The notes under the pieces were generated by a model. The model ran no database searches, was not told the DNA's origin, and saw nothing but the letters and a program-made list of their open reading frames with translations. This document shows, piece after piece, positions 50,883 to 64,000 of a DNA stretch of 64,000 bases (position 1 is the stretch's first letter; every line of letters starts with the position of its first letter). The translations under genes and the position numbers were made by a program. This DNA comes from Amoebidium appalachense. Its lineage: Eukaryota; Ichthyosporea. The stretch lies in NCBI GenBank assembly GCA_963693365.1, contig CAVNZM010000001.1, positions 11,346,001 through 11,410,000 of the forward strand, written 5' to 3'.

Positions 50883-52458
50883 GGTTAGCCTGACCGTATT
50901 GTGTGGGTTTAAAACGAAAGCAATCTCCCGTGTGTTTTCCGGGTATCATTTATTGTTGTGGTGGTTTTCTGTGCGTGTACATGTACACTACATACATCAT
51001 TGATGAGTATGGTGCTAGGGAGACTGGTTGTGGATTCTTCCATGTTTTTCGAGTTTTTGCGCAGGTTGTTTATAGCACATGTGGCCTGGGGATGGGCACG
51101 AATGTTATGTCTCTCACTCAGTGTTTAGTTTGGTAGTTGTTGTTGATGCAAGTTACCCTTTCCATTATTGTATACGAGTACATGAATTTTGCTTTGCTAA
51201 CAGGTTGTGCTGCGTTTTTGCGTTAGGGCCGTCCGGAGAGAGAGAGAGAGAGGGGGGGGGGGGGGGGGGGCTCTGTAAATCTGTGATGATCAAGCCAAAT
51301 ATGGGCAGTGTAAACCATCAAGCCAATGATCAGCGGAAATTATTTCTTTTGGGGTTTTTGTGTTTCTTCATTTGCGGCCACTACCCAAGGCTCCTATGTA
51401 CGTCAGTGCAGTAGCAAATTTAATGCGATGGGTCGTGATTTCCTTTTTTTGAGTGTATAATACTATCATGCATGATAAGAGAGGTGTGTACTGGTGACAC
51501 TAAGGACTAATGAAAAGAAATGAAAAACACACAGAACAAATACGTTAGTGAGGAAGTGCGAATGTTGCCTGCAGCCGGGGTGGTTGTAAAAGAAACACAA
51601 CATAGCCCCCGGTGCATTTACACACCATCTGATTGAAACATTTGCGTTTCGTGCAATGTAATGTCTGCCCAAGCCTACTGCGCGCCATCTGGCGAACTAG
51701 TGATAACCCAAGATTCGGTCCCAACCAAATGGCGCAAAAAAAATTTTGGGATTCTTGGATGGACCCAAACAGATCATCGAATTTCAGTTTACATAATAAA
51801 CCACGAACGTGTGGTGTATGTGAACCGTAATCATAACGATGACAATGCACATATACATGTGACAGTGTGCGCATGCAGGCATGCCGGTTACCGAAAATAA
51901 ATGTACTTCCCTTATCCGGCAGGCGCATCCGTCTATATTTTCTTTATTTTTTTTAAATGATAATTAATTTTTTTTTATTACACGGCAGTACACGTCACAC
52001 CCGGTTATAAATAAGCATGTCGTACAGTTGTCACAGTATCACACCAAATTTATAGGTGTAGGGAATTATCTACTTGTCCACCTATGCCCGCCGGGGCCAA
52101 ATGGTGATAACGCCGGGACGGGTCAGAGCATCGGATATATTATATAGGTAGAATTTATAGAAATTTATAAAACAATAAAAAATTAGGAACATGGTGAACA
52201 TCTCACCTCAGTTGAACCTTATTGTCACGTGTGTGAAGGTCCGCACGTGTATGCCATGCCGTTTCTTTGTACAACAAATGTAAATCCATAATTCTTAACC
52301 TACAGCAAAACACCATTCGACTTCTCCAATAAAAAAATACAGAATCCATGCCTTTAACATTCACGCACTCGGTTCATCTGTGAACATGTCGACAACGCGC
52401 ATTAATTAAAGAAACCACTCCCTTCAAAAATCTGTCACTAAAAGAAAGATGCCTACAT
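50661..52458. other. Intergenic region between convergent PFKFB and TMEM267-like genes
   Basis: No gene is supported. Poly(T)-poly(G) lies at 50837-50881 and a GA-poly(G) run at 51236-51270. The tttatt at 51943-51948 reads AATAAA on the minus strand and could terminate the TMEM267-like transcript. The open frame 51928-51545 (minus) has no recognisable content. Confidence 0.5.
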
Positions 52459-56546
<4,088 letters not shown>

Positions 56547-56639
56547 ACCTTCAACCTCCTTAGAATCGCAACCGAACGATGCAAAAGCCGCGCAGCAAAA
56601 CTTCGGCTACGGTAGCAGTCAGCAGTGAAACAGAAAACT

Positions 56640-56700
56640 AAGTTGGCCGGCCCGGGCCGCTGCGCGATCGCGAAGCAGCGCGGGTGTGACGTAATGTTTA
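56640..56700. promoter_or_regulatory. Candidate promoter of the TMEM267-like gene
   Basis: About 100-150 bp upstream of the start codon: a 10-bp palindrome CGCGATCGCG (56663-56672) and a CRE/ATF-like TGACGTAA (56687-56694) in GC-rich DNA. The role is inferred from motif and position only. Confidence 0.4.
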
Positions 56701-56907
56701 CTGTACTCTGTTTGCGTAAATGTGCTACCATATTTAGGTAAAGACGTTACCCATTCCACTGATAGACCATATAAGGCAGGTAAGTTTACACTATGTGCAA
56801 TAAGGCTACCTTTCGAATCATATGATCGGCTGATCATGCAACAGTACCAGCTCAGATCCGGAGGCCACACTCGGACACTCCGCACTCCGACGAGTGCCCG
56901 TTGCACC

Positions 56908-56943
56908 AAGGCCTCCTAAATAGCACACCATTTAGGAGGCCTT
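56908..56943. repeat. Perfect 14-bp inverted repeat with 8-nt loop
   Basis: AAGGCCTCCTAAAT (56908-56921) pairs with ATTTAGGAGGCCTT (56930-56943). The core is shared with the inverted repeat at 34660-34725. It does not end in a U tract and lies between divergent genes, so it is not a simple terminator. Confidence 0.85.
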
Positions 56944-57084
56944 GCGTTGCACTGATCGCTGGGCGGCGTTTTGGATTTGATTCCGGCCATCGTCACATTG
57001 ACCGCCGGCAGCGAGCGCCGCAATACAGAGAAGCCCTCTGCAGAAAATGCCACGCTGTGCCGCCAAATATTGAAGCAACACCAC

Positions 57085-57961
<877 letters not shown>

Positions 57962-57997
57962 ACAATGTGTGTGTTAATATTGCAATCTTTTTTTAGG

Positions 57998-58046
57998 CCC
58001 CCCGGCCACAGGGAGCACAAACAGGCAAACTTTCTGACACCGTATA
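57998..58046 (+). other. Possible orphan exon
   Basis: Framed by a good acceptor (ctttttttag) and a donor (cggtacgt). In one frame it reads PPGHREHKQANFLTPYN. Its phase does not fit the next exon at 59394, so it may be a 5' UTR exon, part of another transcript, or chance. Confidence 0.25.
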
Positions 58047-58049
58047 ACG

Positions 58050-58317
58050 GTACGTATGATCATAATTGACTGTCAGAACACACAGCCGGATCATAGCATA
58101 TGAACAGAGAACGTACACACGTATACCGTGGTCGGGTAGTAAATCCCATTCAACGAGTAGGCTGTGCTGAATGGGCCTGCCCCCCCCCCTCCCCCCCCCC
58201 CCCCCCCCCCCCGCCCCTTCCTTCCCTGGCCCTTTGTAATGCAGTATAATAGCAGCAACACGTGCGCGTGCATGCACACACACACGCGTGCACACACACA
58301 CACACACAGACACACAG

Positions 58318-58352
<35 letters not shown>

Positions 58353-58421
58353 TACACACACACACACACGCACACACACACACACACACACACAAATGAT
58401 GTCACATACACCTTGAAGTTC

Positions 58422-58454
<33 letters not shown>

Positions 58455-59393
58455 ATCGGCACACCGGCACACGTGCACACACCACGCACACACCGTGGCA
58501 CACATCTACTAATAAAAACTTTACAGTTGGTTCTGCTTGGGGGGGGCACGCCTGTCGAGCCTGTAGATTTTGGCTTATGTAAAATGCTTTCGTGTGTTGT
58601 TGTGTGTGTGTATAACGGATATACTGGGGGAGAGAAGTAGAAAAGAGAATAAAGCCACCCATAGCCTCCGGTTCTACCACATTAGCTAACAGGTTACACA
58701 TTGATAGATATGCATCCGCGAGTAAACCGCCCCCCACACATATTACACATACGAGCACCCACATATTACATATACGAGCAGGAGACACCAAAAACCGATT
58801 ACAACGCCAAGACAAAATCATCTTTGCATATTTATACGATACAACATCATGAATAAACGAATCTATATAGGAGCGAGATTGTCTAAACGTATCCGCCATA
58901 TAGGCTACTAGTAGTTGGTGTTTTCCTCGGTTGGGAATCAACCCAAACTCTCGGTCACGTGACCTCCAAACCAAACTAAGTGAGCGGTTTGGGAAGGAGA
59001 TGTCAATGTTCTGAAGTTTGAGATGTCAATGTTCTGAAGTTTGAATTACTAGGCTAACTAACGGAAAGGCTGAGGCTTCACACGAAAGTCTTCGATGGTT
59101 GTTACTGTAGTATTATTCTAGTATGTATGCATGGCGTTCTTCAAACCCGACAAATCACTGTCAGGGCTGTTTTTGCATCATCATTGAACAACTATATAAC
59201 CCCCGAAAGTCATGCAGAGGCGTGTCAAGCGAAAGGGACCAAATTAATTAAGCTGTTCTGTTTATGTAAAAGTCCTCCTTATTATTTTCTCTTAATGCGC
59301 ACATGAAGCGAGACCCGAATTCTTCCTCTTATGTAAAAATTACCTGGAGATTCAGATAAATCACAAAAACATCAGAACACGCACCATTTCAAG
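58050..59393. other. Upstream region of the membrane-protein gene: no gene
   Basis: Poly(C) at 58181-58212 and (CA)n at 58270-58455, then about 900 bp of ordinary sequence with a short direct duplication 'gatgtcaatgttctgaagtttga' near 58999-59045 (two adjacent copies). No exon is recognised. Confidence 0.55.

Positions 59394-64000
<4,607 letters not shown>

Noticed and set aside
51545-51928. Minus-strand open frame of 127 codons
   Set aside because: No recognisable domain, no neighbours in phase, and overlapping frames are open on both strands.

Overview
The window is nuclear DNA of a eukaryote with long, GT-AG spliced introns. It has at least four protein-coding genes and one pseudogene, and most of the rest is simple-sequence DNA: poly(C)/poly(G), (CA)n/(GT)n, (GA)n and (TGCG)n. 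The gene set suggests a unicellular relative of animals or an early-branching animal: a GABA-B-like class C GPCR, a bifunctional PFKFB enzyme, a TMEM267-like membrane protein, BTB-BACK proteins, and a GCCACC-ATG start context. I cannot name the species from the sequence. All exon coordinates were read by eye and may be off by 1-2 bases.

Layout. (1) 991-27354, + strand: the 3' 28 exons of a class C GPCR gene whose start lies outside the window. The protein joins a PAN/apple-like segment, a bacterial-type ABC sugar-binding-protein domain, a seven-helix GABA-B-like membrane domain, a coiled coil and an acidic His/Glu tail. (2) 29134-34545, - strand: a broken BTB-BACK pseudogene split by a G-rich repeat block. 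(3) 35431-37727, - strand: its intact paralogue, a 470-residue BTB-BACK protein. (4) 39186-50507, + strand: a complete 14-exon 6-phosphofructo-2-kinase/fructose-2,6-bisphosphatase of 448 residues. (5) 52459-56546, - strand: a complete 5-exon TMEM267-like gene of 235 residues. (6) 59394 to beyond 64000, + strand: the 5' six exons of a multipass membrane protein I do not recognise. Orientation alternates, so genes 3/4 and 5/6 are divergent pairs with short shared upstream regions, while GPCR/pseudogene and PFKFB/TMEM267 converge.

Two architectural signals stand out. First, introns follow a rough pattern: poly(C) often starts within a few bases of the 5' splice site, and a (CA)n array often runs directly into the 3' splice site (...cacacag|exon). 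The repeat strand tends to follow the sense strand of the gene, C/CA in + genes and G/GT (on the + strand) in - genes. Second, several dispersed repeat families occur. Family A is about 313 bp and has many partial copies; it and family B end in a poly(C) run where a SINE would carry poly(A). Family C has two 250-bp copies that are about 97% identical.

The genes do not form one pathway. The GPCR is probably a surface sensor for a small, possibly sugar-like ligand. PFKFB sets fructose-2,6-bisphosphate and so glycolytic flux. The BTB-BACK protein is probably a Cullin-3 type adaptor. No prokaryotic, viral, CRISPR or rRNA features were seen.
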